Origin: Pseudomonas sp.
GTDB lineage: Bacteria; Pseudomonadota; Gammaproteobacteria; Pseudomonadales; Pseudomonadaceae
DNA length: 26,162 nt
Direction of reading: 5' to 3'
Assembly (NCBI GenBank): GCA_029239415.1
Contig: JAQZAY010000014.1
Location: 1 to 26,162 of the forward strand
Positions 7,245 through 15,827 of the stretch are shown one piece after another (within the stretch, counting starts at the first letter, position 1; each line of letters starts with the position of its first letter). The position numbers were made by a program, and so were the translations under genes. The notes under the pieces are model-generated. The model was not told the DNA's origin, searched no databases, and was given only the letters and a program-made list of their open reading frames with translations.

Positions 7245-9188
7245 ATGAACATCAAGCAAAAACTGACGTGGGCGTTTGCCGTGATAGCCGGCCTGCCCAT
7301 TGTCCTGGTAGCCACCCTGGTGGTGATCAACCTGCGAGGCGAGGCCCGCGATGAATTCCTGGACAGCAGCAGCCGGGAAATTCGTCAAGTCGCCAATGCC
7401 ATGAACCTGTTCTTCGAGGCGATCGACCAGAACGTCGACTACCTCGCCGCGCAGCCCTTGATTGGCAACACCGGCAGCAACCTGAGCAAGTACATGGGCG
7501 CCGCCCCTTCCAGCGAGCTTGGCGAGCAGGACACACAGGTGCTCGACCTCTTCACCCGCCTTGGGCAGACCCACCCAGGCTACGCCTACCTTTCCTACGG
7601 CATGCTCGACGGCGGCTACGTCACCTGGCCTGCCGGGCAGAAGTTCTCCAACTACGACCCACGCCAGCGTCCCTGGTACCAGTTGGCCATGGCCAACCCG
7701 GGCAAGACCGTACGCACCGGCGCCTACTACTGGGCCGCCGACGACACCGTGCTGATCAGTACCGTGCGCAGCGTCGCCAACCAGCTGGGCAACCCGGGCG
7801 GCGTGGTCAACATCGATGTATCGCTCAACGGCCTGACCGAGATCGTAAAAAAGATCAAGCTAGGGGAAAGCGGCTACCTGCTGCTGGTGGAAAAAAACGG
7901 CAACGTGATGGTCGATCCTCGCGATGCAAGCCACAACTTCAAGCAGCTGGCAAGCTTCGGGGAGGGCTATGACGCGCTGGCCAAGGCTGGCAAGGGCCTG
8001 GTGGAAGTCGAGCTCGGCGGCCAGCGCTACATGGCCAACGTCTATCCCGACGACAGCCTGGGCTGGACCTTCATCGGCCTGATCCAGGAGCAAGAGGTGA
8101 TGCAGAGCACTACCCAGCTGACCTGGCTGGTCGGCATCATTGCCTTGGTCCTCGCTGTCGTGTTCGCCATCGTCGGCGCTGCCTTCGCCAAGGTCATCGT
8201 GCGCCCCATCAACAGCGTCAGCAGTGGCCTGGAGGGCATCGCCCAGGGCGAAGGCGACCTTACCCGCAGCCTCGATGTGCGCGGCCGCGATGAAACCGCG
8301 CAACTGGCCAGCTGGTTCAACCAGTTCCTCGGTGCGATCCGCAGCCTGATCCAGCACATCGGCCAGGCCGCGAGCCAGATCCTCAGCACCTCGGCCAGTT
8401 CCACCCGCGTTTCCAGCGACATGGCCGAAGCGGCAGGGCGCCAGCGCGAGGCCGTGGACATGGTCTCCACTGCCTTCCATGAGATGGTCGCCACCGCCAA
8501 CGAAGTGGCCCGCTCGTGCAGCCAGGCCGCGGACTCGGCCGACAGCGGCCAGCAACAGGCCCGCGAAGGCCAGCAGCAGATCGACGCCGCCGTGCAGAGC
8601 GTCGATCGCCTGAGCCAGGAGATCGAGCAATCGGCCCAGTCGATCCAGCAGCTGGAGCGCGACAGCAATGCCATCCAGTCGATCCTGGGCACCATCCGCT
8701 CGATTGCCGAGCAGACCAACTTGCTGGCGCTCAATGCCGCCATCGAAGCCGCCCGAGCCGGTGAGCAGGGCCGAGGCTTTGCCGTGGTGGCCGACGAAGT
8801 CCGGGCACTGGCCAAGCGCACCGCCGACTCCACCGCCGAGATCGACGGCCTGCTTGGCAACCTCGCCTCGCGCACCGCCGAAGTGGCCGAGCAGATGCAT
8901 GCCAGCCTCGAGGTCTCGCAGCAGTCGGTGAGCCGCATTGGCCTGGCGCGCGACAGCTTCGGGCAGATCCGCGAGTCGGTGGACATCATCCGCGACATGA
9001 ACACCCAGATCGCCACTGCCGCCGAAGAGCAGCACCAAGTGGCCGAGGACATCAACCGCCACATCAGCCAGATCCACGGCGATGCCCAGCTGGTGGCCGA
9101 GCTTGCCAGCGCCGCGCGCCAGGACTCGCAGAGCCTGGCGGGCTTGTCGAGCGAGCTGGACAGCCTGGTGCGGCGCTTCCGGACCTGA
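7245..9188 (+). CDS. Methyl-accepting chemotaxis protein with dCache_1 ligand domain, amino-acid type
   Basis: The 647-residue protein has a transmembrane helix at ~9-29, a periplasmic dCache domain (~35-285), a second helix at ~293-315 and a HAMP domain (~317-370). The cytoplasmic coiled coil carries the conserved signalling tip (489-520, [20 protein letters not shown]). The ligand domain contains Tyr137, Arg142, Trp144, Tyr145, Tyr162 and Asp191. Their spacing fits the amino-acid-binding signature of dCache receptors such as PctA, so an amino acid or related amine ligand is predicted. The ATG at 7245 follows GGGAGC and starts right before the first helix; an in-frame GTG at 7215 is less likely. 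There is no C-terminal CheR-docking pentapeptide: the protein ends RRFRT. Confidence 0.93.
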   Translation: MNIKQKLTWAFAVIAGLPIVLVATLVVINLRGEARDEFLDSSSREIRQVANAMNLFFEAIDQNVDYLAAQPLIGNTGSNLSKYMGAAPSSELGEQDTQVLDLFTRLGQTHPGYAYLSYGMLDGGYVTWPAGQKFSNYDPRQRPWYQLAMANPGKTVRTGAYYWAADDTVLISTVRSVANQLGNPGGVVNIDVSLNGLTEIVKKIKLGESGYLLLVEKNGNVMVDPRDASHNFKQLASFGEGYDALAKAGKGLVEVELGGQRYMANVYPDDSLGWTFIGLIQEQEVMQSTTQLTWLVGIIALVLAVVFAIVGAAFAKVIVRPINSVSSGLEGIAQGEGDLTRSLDVRGRDETAQLASWFNQFLGAIRSLIQHIGQAASQILSTSASSTRVSSDMAEAAGRQREAVDMVSTAFHEMVATANEVARSCSQAADSADSGQQQAREGQQQIDAAVQSVDRLSQEIEQSAQSIQQLERDSNAIQSILGTIRSIAEQTNLLALNAAIEAARAGEQGRGFAVVADEVRALAKRTADSTAEIDGLLGNLASRTAEVAEQMHASLEVSQQSVSRIGLARDSFGQIRESVDIIRDMNTQIATAAEEQHQVAEDINRHISQIHGDAQLVAELASAARQDSQSLAGLSSELDSLVRRFRT

Positions 9189-9196
9189 CCATGGGT

Positions 9197-9222
9197 TGGC
9201 GCCGTTTGCCCACGCGGCGCCA
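9197..9222. terminator. Candidate bidirectional terminator between convergent genes
   Basis: TGGCGCCG (9197-9204) and CGGCGCCA (9215-9222) form a perfect 8-bp GC-rich stem with a 10-nt loop. It sits between the stops of the chemoreceptor (9188) and the thiolase (9240). No T-tract follows in either direction, so efficiency is uncertain. Confidence 0.45.
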
Positions 9223-9239
9223 TCACCGCCCTCCCCGGT

Positions 9240-10517
9240 CTAGCGCTCCAGGATCACCGTCACTCCCTGGCCGCCCGCCGCGCACATCGAGATCAACCCG
9301 CGTCCTTTGCCGGCCTGGTCCAGCAACTTGGCCAGGTTGGCCACGATACGCCCGCCCGTGGCAGCGAATGGATGCCCTGCCGCCAGCGAGCTGCCCTTGA
9401 CGTTGAGCTTGCTGCGATCGATCGCCCCCAGCGGCGCGTCCAGGCCCAGGTGGGTACGGCAGTACTCGGGGTCTTCCCAGGCCTTGAGGGTGCACAGTAC
9501 CTGCGCGGCAAACGCCTCGTGGATCTCGTAGTAGTCGAAGTCCTGCAGGGTCAGGCCATTGCGCGCGAGCAACCGGGGCACGGCGTAGACAGGCGCCATC
9601 AGCAATCCTTCCTGCCCCTTGACGAAGTCCACCGCGGCGGTCTCGCCATCGACCAGGTATGCCAGCACCGGCAGCCCACGCTCGCGAGCCCAGTCCTCGC
9701 TTCCCAGCAGCACCAGCGAGGCACCGTCGGTGAGCGGGGTCGAGTTGCCAGGGGTGAGCGTGCCTTTTGCGCTGCGCTCGAAGGCGGGCTTGAGCTTGGC
9801 CAGCTTGTCCAGAGTCAGGTCGGCGCGCAGGTTGTTGTCGCGGTTGAGCCCAAGGTACGGCGTCACCAGGTCATCCTGCCAGCCTTCGGCATAGGACTTG
9901 GCCAGGTTCTGGTGGCTGAGCAGGGCCAGCTCGTCCTGCTCGGCGCGAGGAATCTGCCAGGCCTGGGCCATGAACTCGCAGTGCTCGCCCATCGACAAGC
10001 CCGTGCGCGCCTCGGCAACCCGCGGCAAGTCGGGCTTGAGGTGGGCAGGCCGCAGCTTGATGAACGGCTTGAGGCGCTCGCCCGTGGACTTGCCGCGGTT
10101 GGCCTCGAGCAACACGTGGCGCAAGCCCTCGCTGACCGCGATCGGCGCGTCGGAGGTGGTATCGACGCCCCCGGCGATGGCGCTGTCGATCTGCCCCAGG
10201 GCGATCTTGTTGGCCGCCAGCAGCGTAGCCTCGAGCCCCGTGCCACAGGCCTGCTGGAGGTCGTAGGCCGGGGTTTGCGGCGATAGCCGCGAGCCCAGTA
10301 CACACTCGCGCGCCAGGCTCATGTCACGCGTGTGCTTGAGCACTGCTCCCGCCACCACCTCCCCCAGGCGCAGGCCGTGCAGGCCGTAGCGCTCGACCAG
10401 GCCTTCGAGGGCCGCGGTGAGCATCACCTGGTTGCTGGCAGTGGCGTAGGCGCCGTTGGAACGAGCGAAAGGTATTCGATTGCCGCCTATGATCGCGACC
10501 CGGCGCGCTGGACGCAT
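9240..10517 (-). CDS. Acetyl-CoA C-acyltransferase (FadI-like thiolase)
   Basis: The 425-residue protein has thiolase hallmarks: the nucleophilic Cys91 in QQACGTGLEA, His333 in EIHEAFAAQ, His382 in GHPFAATGG, and the acid/base Cys412 in SMCAAGGQGV. It cleaves 3-ketoacyl-CoA to acetyl-CoA plus a shortened acyl-CoA, or condenses in reverse. Length and motif spacing are closer to FadI-type long thiolases (~430 aa) than to the ~390-aa biosynthetic PhaA type. The start at 10517 is preceded by AGGAGG 7 bases away; an in-frame upstream ATG at 10589 lacks a site and adds 24 non-family residues. It is divergent from the FabG-like/MaoC-like pair, suggesting a joint fatty-acyl or polyketide-like pathway. 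Confidence 0.92.
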   Translation of the reverse strand: MRPARRVAIIGGNRIPFARSNGAYATASNQVMLTAALEGLVERYGLHGLRLGEVVAGAVLKHTRDMSLARECVLGSRLSPQTPAYDLQQACGTGLEATLLAANKIALGQIDSAIAGGVDTTSDAPIAVSEGLRHVLLEANRGKSTGERLKPFIKLRPAHLKPDLPRVAEARTGLSMGEHCEFMAQAWQIPRAEQDELALLSHQNLAKSYAEGWQDDLVTPYLGLNRDNNLRADLTLDKLAKLKPAFERSAKGTLTPGNSTPLTDGASLVLLGSEDWARERGLPVLAYLVDGETAAVDFVKGQEGLLMAPVYAVPRLLARNGLTLQDFDYYEIHEAFAAQVLCTLKAWEDPEYCRTHLGLDAPLGAIDRSKLNVKGSSLAAGHPFAATGGRIVANLAKLLDQAGKGRGLISMCAAGGQGVTVILER

Positions 10518-10632
10518 GTGATGTCCTCCTGCTATCAATGATTCGTACAGCCTAGGTGTTTTTTTCGCATCCGAACGACCGTAATGCAAAGTTGGTCCAC
10601 ACTTGCCAGCTTGCCATCAGGGAGAACCGTAC

Positions 10633-11985
10633 ATGAGCGATCGTTATCTCGGCTTTGCCAACTCCAACCTCGGTCGACGCGTGGTCGATGCCGTCGGCCT
10701 GCCCCGCCCCGCGCACCTGGAGCGCTGGCCAGCGGGCCGCTTGCGTCCGGTGGAGGGGCCCCTGCTACTGGGCGGCGGCCCGCTGGCCAACAAGGTCGAA
10801 GGCTTCGCCCAACGCCTGACAGACGAACCGTACGGTTTCGCAGGCCAGGACTTGCGGTCACCGCCCTGGGTGGCGGGCCTGGGCCCGAAGGTCAAGGCCG
10901 TGGTGTTCGATGCCAGCCACCTGTCGGACCCCGAGTCGCTTTCGCAGTTGCGCGAATTCTTCCAGCCGCTGCTGCGCAGCCTGGCGTCCAGCGCCCACGT
11001 GGTGATCCTCGGCCGGGCGCCTGAACAGCTCGACGACCCACTGGCCAGCATCGCCCAGCGCGCCCTCGAAGGTTTCAGTCGATCGCTGGGCAAGGAACTG
11101 CGCAACGGCGCCACGGTACAGCTGCTGTATGTCAGTCCCGCGGCAGAAGACCAGCTCGAAGGCGCCTTGCGCTTCTTCCTGTCGCCCAAGAGCGCGTTCA
11201 TCTCGGGTCAGGTGTTGCGTCTGGAGGCTTGCGCCGACCAGGTCCAGGACTGGACACGTCCACTGGCCGGGCGCCGGGCGCTGGTCACGGGCGCCGCCCG
11301 CGGCATTGGTGCATCGATCGCCGAAACCCTGGCGCGCGACGGTGCCGAGGTGGTACTGCTCGACGTGCCCCAGGCCAGGTCCGATCTCGATGCCCTGGCC
11401 TCGCGCCTGGGCGGACGCAGCCTGGCGCTGGATATCTGCGCCGCCGATGCCCCGGAGCAATTGCTCGCCGCCTTGCCCGACGGCATCGACATCGTGGTGC
11501 ACAACGCCGGCATCACCCGCGACAAGACCCTGGCCAACATGACTCCCGAGTACTGGGATGCGGTCATGGCGGTCAACCTCATGGCCCCGCAACGCCTGAC
11601 CCAGGCCCTGTACGACGGTAACGCCCTGCACGACGGCGCGCGGATCATCCTGCTGTCGTCGGTCAGCGGCATCGCGGGCAATCGTGGCCAGTCCAACTAC
11701 GCCGCCAGCAAGGCCGGCCTGATCGGCCTTGCCCAGGCCTGGGCGCCCAAGCTGGCCAAGCACGGCGCCAGCATCAATGCCGTCGCGCCCGGCTTCATCG
11801 AGACCCACATGACCGGCGCCATGCCCGTGTCCCTGCGCGAAGCCGGGCGGCGCCTGAGCTCGCTGGGCCAGGGCGGACTGCCCCAGGACGTGGCCGAGGC
11901 CGTGGCCTGGCTCGGCCAGCCGGGCTCCGGCGCGGTCAACGGGCAGGTACTGCGCATCTGTGGCCAGGCGGTGATGGGAGCATGA
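10633..11985 (+). CDS. Long (high-molecular-weight) FabG-like 3-oxoacyl reductase, SDR family
   Basis: The 450-residue protein is twice the length of ordinary FabG. Residues 1-~205 form an N-terminal extension without a nucleotide motif, of the flavodoxin-like type seen in HMW FabG proteins. Residues ~210-450 are a complete short-chain dehydrogenase: TGAARGIG starting at Thr219, NAG in VVHNAGITRD, SSVSG, the catalytic Tyr356-x3-Lys360 (YAASK), and PGFI. It should reduce 3-oxoacyl-CoA or -ACP to the (R)-3-hydroxy thioester using NAD(P)H; HMW FabG proteins I know of prefer NADH and CoA esters. GGAGAA at 10621-10626 precedes the ATG at 10633. Its stop overlaps the next start (ATGA), so it is coupled to the MaoC-like hydratase. 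Confidence 0.9.
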   Translation: MSDRYLGFANSNLGRRVVDAVGLPRPAHLERWPAGRLRPVEGPLLLGGGPLANKVEGFAQRLTDEPYGFAGQDLRSPPWVAGLGPKVKAVVFDASHLSDPESLSQLREFFQPLLRSLASSAHVVILGRAPEQLDDPLASIAQRALEGFSRSLGKELRNGATVQLLYVSPAAEDQLEGALRFFLSPKSAFISGQVLRLEACADQVQDWTRPLAGRRALVTGAARGIGASIAETLARDGAEVVLLDVPQARSDLDALASRLGGRSLALDICAADAPEQLLAALPDGIDIVVHNAGITRDKTLANMTPEYWDAVMAVNLMAPQRLTQALYDGNALHDGARIILLSSVSGIAGNRGQSNYAASKAGLIGLAQAWAPKLAKHGASINAVAPGFIETHMTGAMPVSLREAGRRLSSLGQGGLPQDVAEAVAWLGQPGSGAVNGQVLRICGQAVMGA

Positions 11986-12848
11986 GCATGGAGCGTAGAT
12001 GGCACGACCTGCACAGCCTCGACTCGCGCGCCAGCCTGTACCTGCGCGCGCTCGGCAAACGCAAGATCACCAGCCGCACACTGCCCGCGCATGGCTTGCG
12101 CTGCATGCTGCGGGTCGACCGCGACAACCTGGCGGCCTATCGCAAGCTCTGCCGCTTCACCGATGACGGCCGCCTTCCCAGCACCTACCCGCATGTGATG
12201 GCCTTCAACCTGCAGCTGCAGCTGCTGACCGCCCGTGACTTTCCCTTCCCGCTGCTGGGGCTGGTGCACCTGGACAACCACATCCGCGTGCACCGGCCGC
12301 TGGGCGGTATCGATGGCCTGCTTTTTACCGTGCGCGCCGACAACCTGCAGCCTCATGCCAAAGGTGGCACCTTCGAGCTGGTCACCGAGGCACACGATGG
12401 CCTGGGCCTGCTCTGGAGCGAGACCAGCCGCATGCTGGTGCGTGGCCTGCGCCTGGACGGCACGCCCAGCGAAGCACCCGATGAGGAGAAGGTAGCGCCG
12501 CAGGCGCTTCCCGAGCTCACCCGCTGGTACGCCGACACGGATATCGGCCGGCGCTACGCCAAGGTCTGTGGCGACTACAATCCCATCCACCTGAGCGGCA
12601 CCAGCGCGCGGTTGTTCGGCTTCACGCGTGCTATCGCCCATGGCATGTGGACCCAGGCCATGGGCTTGGCGGCCTTGCGCAGTCATCTTCCGGCCAGCGG
12701 GTATGCATTCGAGTCAGGCTTCGGCAAACCGGTACGCTTGCCCAGCGAGGTCATCCTCAAGGCCAGCGCAGCGGGGGCCGAGGGGCGATTGCGCCTGGAA
12801 AGCCATGACGGACTGGTCCATATGATCGGTGGCTGGCGGACGCTGTAG
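11982..12848 (+). CDS. MaoC-like acyl dehydratase / (R)-enoyl-CoA hydratase
   Basis: The 288-residue protein has a C-terminal hot-dog domain with the hydratase-2 signature: Asp198 and His203 in GDYNPIHLS, followed by FGFTRAIAHGMW. The N-terminal half looks like a second, degenerate hot-dog fold lacking the catalytic pair, as in double-hot-dog hydratases. It should interconvert (R)-3-hydroxyacyl and trans-2-enoyl thioesters. It starts at the ATGA overlap with the reductase (an alternative ATG follows at 11988). Stereochemistry fits the FabG-type (R)-product, so the two probably act in sequence. The downstream gene begins after 71 bases with its own ribosome-binding site. Confidence 0.88.
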   Translation: MSMERRWHDLHSLDSRASLYLRALGKRKITSRTLPAHGLRCMLRVDRDNLAAYRKLCRFTDDGRLPSTYPHVMAFNLQLQLLTARDFPFPLLGLVHLDNHIRVHRPLGGIDGLLFTVRADNLQPHAKGGTFELVTEAHDGLGLLWSETSRMLVRGLRLDGTPSEAPDEEKVAPQALPELTRWYADTDIGRRYAKVCGDYNPIHLSGTSARLFGFTRAIAHGMWTQAMGLAALRSHLPASGYAFESGFGKPVRLPSEVILKASAAGAEGRLRLESHDGLVHMIGGWRTL

Positions 12849-12919
12849 GCGCGCCCTGGCGTCCCTCTTGCTTTGCACCCCCGCTCCCCCGAAGCTATGC
12901 GCCTAGAGGAGAGCATCCG

Positions 12920-13225
12920 ATGAACCTGCAAGAACTCACCCAACGCCTGCACCAGATCCGCGACAACAACGATTGGCGAGGTTTCCACAGTCCGAAAAAC
13001 CTGGCCATGGCCGCCAGCGTCGAGATGGCCGAGCTGGTGGAAATCTTCCAGTGGCTCAGCGAGGACCAGTCGCGCCAGCTGGCGCCCGAGCAACTTGCCC
13101 ACGCCGGCCAGGAGGTCGGCGATATCGTGCTTTACCTTTTGCTGCTGTGCAGCGAACTGGGCCTGGACATGGACCAGGTCGTGCGGGCCAAGCTTGCCGA
13201 CAGCGAAAGGCGCTTCGCCCGATGA
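12920..13225 (+). CDS. MazG-like / dCTPase-type nucleotide pyrophosphohydrolase
   Basis: The 101-residue protein carries the metal-binding helices of the all-alpha NTP pyrophosphatase superfamily: Glu35-x2-Glu38 (SVEMAELVE) and Glu65-x2-Asp68 (QEVGDIVLYL). The preceding FHSPKNLAMA motif is typical of the RS21-C6/DCTPP1 subgroup. Such enzymes hydrolyse (often modified) dNTPs to dNMP and PPi as pool cleaners; the exact nucleotide is not predictable. GAGGAGAG lies upstream of the ATG. The stop overlaps the cmoM start as ATGA, indicating translational coupling. Length is normal for the short single-domain class. Confidence 0.87.
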   Translation: MNLQELTQRLHQIRDNNDWRGFHSPKNLAMAASVEMAELVEIFQWLSEDQSRQLAPEQLAHAGQEVGDIVLYLLLLCSELGLDMDQVVRAKLADSERRFAR

Positions 13226-13971
13226 ACGACCGGCATTTCGATGAACTCGCCAGCCGCTTCGCCCAGAAGATCTACGGCGGCGCCAAGGGCGCGATCCGCC
13301 TGGCGGTATTGCAGGCCGACCTTGCCGAGGTATTGCCAGAGACGCCGTTGCGCGTGCTCGACGTGGGCGCGGGCCTGGGCCACATGTCGCTGTGGCTGGC
13401 CGAGCGCGGTCATCAGGTGACCCTCGCCGAGCCCGCGGCCCCCATGCTCGACGGCGCTCGCGCGCGCTTTGCCGAGGCCGGACGACAAGCGACGTTCATC
13501 CAGGCGCCGTGGCAGGACCTGCCGGGCCAGCTTGCCGAGCCCTTCGACCTGGTGATCTGCCATGCGGTGCTGGAATGGCTGGCCGAACCCGAGACCATCC
13601 TCGCCCCGTTGCACCAGCTCACCCGCCCTGGCGGCTGGCTGTCGCTGGCCTTCTACAACCGCGACGCGCTGGTCTATCGCAACCTGCTCAAGGGACATCT
13701 GCGCAAGCTGCGCAGCGACAGCCTGGCTGGGGAGAAGCAGAGCCTGACCCCGCAAAAACCGCTTGATCCGCGAACGTTGCGGGCGCAACTTGAACCCATC
13801 TGGCATGTCGAAAAGGAAAGTGGCGTGCGGGTGTTCCACGACTACATGCCTCGCGAGTTCCAGGCCAAGGCCGAGCTTGCCGACCTGCTGGAAATGGAGC
13901 TGGCCCATCGTCGCCATCCGGCCTTTGCCGGCCTGGGCCGCTACCTGCACTGGATCTGCCGACCGCGTTGA
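13222..13971 (+). CDS. cmoM: tRNA 5-carboxymethoxyuridine methyltransferase CmoM
   Basis: The 249-residue protein is a class I SAM methyltransferase with motif I DVGAGLG at 47-53. It strongly resembles E. coli CmoM (formerly SmtA) along its length: NDRHFDELASRFAQKIYG at the start, ICHAVLEWLAEP, RPGGWLSLAFYN, GVRVFHDY and LGRYLH. CmoM methylates cmo5U34 of tRNA to mcmo5U34, which broadens wobble decoding. The start is the ATG overlapping the preceding gene's stop; the longer upstream frame is a shadow of that gene. The coupling to a nucleotide pyrophosphohydrolase has no obvious mechanistic meaning. cmoA and cmoB are not in the window. Confidence 0.93.
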   Translation: MNDRHFDELASRFAQKIYGGAKGAIRLAVLQADLAEVLPETPLRVLDVGAGLGHMSLWLAERGHQVTLAEPAAPMLDGARARFAEAGRQATFIQAPWQDLPGQLAEPFDLVICHAVLEWLAEPETILAPLHQLTRPGGWLSLAFYNRDALVYRNLLKGHLRKLRSDSLAGEKQSLTPQKPLDPRTLRAQLEPIWHVEKESGVRVFHDYMPREFQAKAELADLLEMELAHRRHPAFAGLGRYLHWICRPR

Positions 13972-13992
13972 TCTCACTGCCGGGAGGAATAC

Positions 13993-14622
13993 ATGCCGTA
14001 CCCAAGACTGGCCGTTTCGCTATGCGCTCTGATCCTCGCTGGCTGCCAGGGCAGCAACCCCTACGTCGCCAGTTCCCGGCCGTTGCCGCCTGCGCCGCCC
14101 CAGGCGGCGCAGGTCTTCGACAGCAGTGCCTACCCGGCCGCGCCGCGCGACTACGGACGCTACCGCAGCTGGAGCTGGCGCAACGGCCAGCTGCCACCCG
14201 GCACGGCGTCGGCCGATCCTGCGCAACTGGCCGATGCGGTCAGCAACGCCCTTGACCAGCATGGCCTGCGTCCAGCTCGCGGTGCGGGCGCCGACCTGCT
14301 GGTCAGCGCCCAGCTGCGCCTGGAGCGCCGCGTGCGCCAGGTGCGGGACTATGACGGCTATCCCTATGGAGGCTATCCCTATGGCGGCGTCGGCTATGGC
14401 GGCTATCGCCATGGCTACGGCGCCTACGGCAGTGTCCCGATCATGCGCACCTACGAGGTCGAGGTGATGGTGGTGCGCATCGACCTGTTCGACGCCCGCG
14501 ACGGCCAGCCGGTGTGGAGCGCCAGTGCCGAAAGCGGCAGCGGCAAGGACTCGGCCCGCGAACGCGAAAACGCCCTGCGCGAATCCGTGAGCAAGGCCCT
14601 GAGCGGCTATCCCCCCAGCTAA
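13993..14622 (+). CDS. DUF4136-type lipoprotein, first of a tandem pair
   Basis: The 209-residue protein has a lipoprotein signal ending in the lipobox LAGC (Cys18). GGAGGAAT lies before the ATG. The mature part has the DUF4136 pattern: YRSWSWRNG near the N-terminus, a central beta region, [22 protein letters not shown], and a C-terminal helix. A Gly/Tyr-rich tract ([12 protein letters not shown] type) at ~120-145 arises from an exact-type 15-base tandem duplication at 14356-14385. The function of DUF4136 lipoproteins is not established; outer-membrane anchoring is expected from the lack of Asp at +2 (Gln). It is followed after 18 bases by a paralogue. Confidence 0.85.
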   Translation: MPYPRLAVSLCALILAGCQGSNPYVASSRPLPPAPPQAAQVFDSSAYPAAPRDYGRYRSWSWRNGQLPPGTASADPAQLADAVSNALDQHGLRPARGAGADLLVSAQLRLERRVRQVRDYDGYPYGGYPYGGVGYGGYRHGYGAYGSVPIMRTYEVEVMVVRIDLFDARDGQPVWSASAESGSGKDSARERENALRESVSKALSGYPPS

Positions 14623-14640
14623 CGTTCCAGGAGAACCACC

Positions 14641-15201
14641 ATGTTGCGCCGTCACGTCATGCTTGGCTTCATGCTGGTACTCGCGGCCTGTTCGAGCAAC
14701 AACGTCACCCAGGACTTCGACGCCAGCCGTGATTTCGCCGCCTATCGCAGCTGGAGCTGGCAAGAACCCGCGTTGCAGTACCGGCCCGACGACCCGCGCA
14801 TCAAGAGCGACCTTACCGAGCAGCGTATCCGCCAGGCGGTCGAGGGCCAGCTCGACCAGCGCGGCCTGCGCCCGGTACAGGGCAGTGCCCGCGCCGATCT
14901 CAAGGTACGCACCTACCTGATCGTCGAGCAGCGCCAGCAACAGATCACCACCCATTACGGCGGCGGTTGGGGTGGCTACTGGGGAGGCTACTGGGGCGGG
15001 CCCATGTACAACGAGACCCGCAGCGTCGACTACAAGGTCGCGACCATCCAGGTCGACCTGTTCGACGGGCGTGACGGCAAGCTGGTCTGGCGCGGCAGCG
15101 CCGAGCAGGTCATGAACAACTATCCGCCCAGCCCGCAGGAGCGGAGCACGGCTATCCACAAGACGGTGGCGCAAGTGATGGACAACTATCCGCCTCGCTG
15201 A
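14641..15201 (+). CDS. DUF4136-type lipoprotein, second of a tandem pair
   Basis: The 186-residue protein has lipobox LAAC (Cys17) and GGAGAA before the ATG. It shares with its upstream neighbour YRSWSWQ, the LDQRGLRPVQG motif, QVDLFDGRDGKLVWRGSAE and a C-terminal NYPP. A Gly/Trp/Tyr tract (GGYWGGYWGG) occupies the same place as the Gly/Tyr tract of the neighbour, encoded by a 12-base tandem repeat (14974-14997). The two genes clearly arose by duplication and are probably one operon. The YPP-type C-terminal repeat (MNNYPPSP, MDNYPPR) is unusual. Role unknown; outer-membrane or periplasmic structural function is a guess. Confidence 0.86.
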   Translation: MLRRHVMLGFMLVLAACSSNNVTQDFDASRDFAAYRSWSWQEPALQYRPDDPRIKSDLTEQRIRQAVEGQLDQRGLRPVQGSARADLKVRTYLIVEQRQQQITTHYGGGWGGYWGGYWGGPMYNETRSVDYKVATIQVDLFDGRDGKLVWRGSAEQVMNNYPPSPQERSTAIHKTVAQVMDNYPPR

Positions 15202-15202
15202 A

Positions 15203-15254
15203 GCCCGCGAACCGCGCGGGCCTGCATGCCTTTTTGCGGTCCTTGCAGGCCCGC
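15203..15254 (+). terminator. Terminator region with two alternative hairpins after the DUF4136 pair
   Basis: Hairpin A pairs 15203-15209 with 15215-15221 (7 bp, 5-nt loop) and has TTTTT at 15231-15235. Hairpin B pairs 15216-15226 with 15244-15254 (11 bp perfect, 17-nt loop). They share 15216-15221 and cannot coexist. The position 1-50 bases after the stop of the second lipoprotein supports a transcription end. Confidence 0.65.
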
Positions 15255-15335
15255 TTGCCTGTTCGCGTCTACCCTGACAATGAAAGCTGACTTGCAGCAT
15301 GGTCTTCTTCAACGAACAGGGACGGCGATTTGCCA

Positions 15336-15806
15336 ATGCAAAGCATTGTTCTCCTGCTGTGGCTTGCCTTGTGCACCGAACAAGATATCCATGAACGGCA
15401 GATTGCCAACGCCGTGACGCTCGGCGGCGGAGCCTGCGCGCTGGCCTGGCTGTTCGCCACTGGTCATACCTGGATCGGCTCGCAGCCCGAAGACGCAGGT
15501 CTGGCGCTGGTAATCGTCATGGCGCTGACCCTGCCCGGCTACATGCTCGGGCGTTTCGGCGGCGACGAGGTCAAGCTGCTGGCCGCGCTGGCCTTGGCCA
15601 CCGACCACCACCATGTGCTGGGCACGTTCATCGGCGCCGGGGTGGCGGTGCTGGTGTGGATGGGCGGCAAGCGATGGTTCTTGTCCAAGCTCAGCCTGAA
15701 AGTGAAAAAACGGCTGGAAAAACTCGCGGAGGATGCCAGCAACAAACAGCCTTTCGCCCCGTATGTATTGGTAGGGTTTCTTCTTGCATCCGTATGGATC
15801 CATTGA
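15336..15806 (+). CDS. A24-family prepilin peptidase (short, FppA/CpaA-like)
   Basis: The 156-residue membrane protein has the two catalytic aspartates of type IV leader peptidases: Asp17 in EQDIHERQIAN and Asp77 in RFGGDEVKLLAAL. The GxGD-type motif appears as FGGD. It lacks the N-terminal methyltransferase domain of PilD, as do the CpaA/FppA/TadV peptidases of Flp (type IVb) pili. I placed the start at ATG 15336; an in-frame TTG at 15330 is better spaced from AGGGA (15318-15322) and would add two residues. No pilin or Tad assembly gene lies in the window. The adjacent PprB-like regulator supports a role in Flp pilin processing, since fppA and pprB are neighbours in P. aeruginosa. Confidence 0.82.
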   Translation: MQSIVLLLWLALCTEQDIHERQIANAVTLGGGACALAWLFATGHTWIGSQPEDAGLALVIVMALTLPGYMLGRFGGDEVKLLAALALATDHHHVLGTFIGAGVAVLVWMGGKRWFLSKLSLKVKKRLEKLAEDASNKQPFAPYVLVGFLLASVWIH

Positions 15807-15827
15807 GTCTCGCTGCGGTCGAATTCC

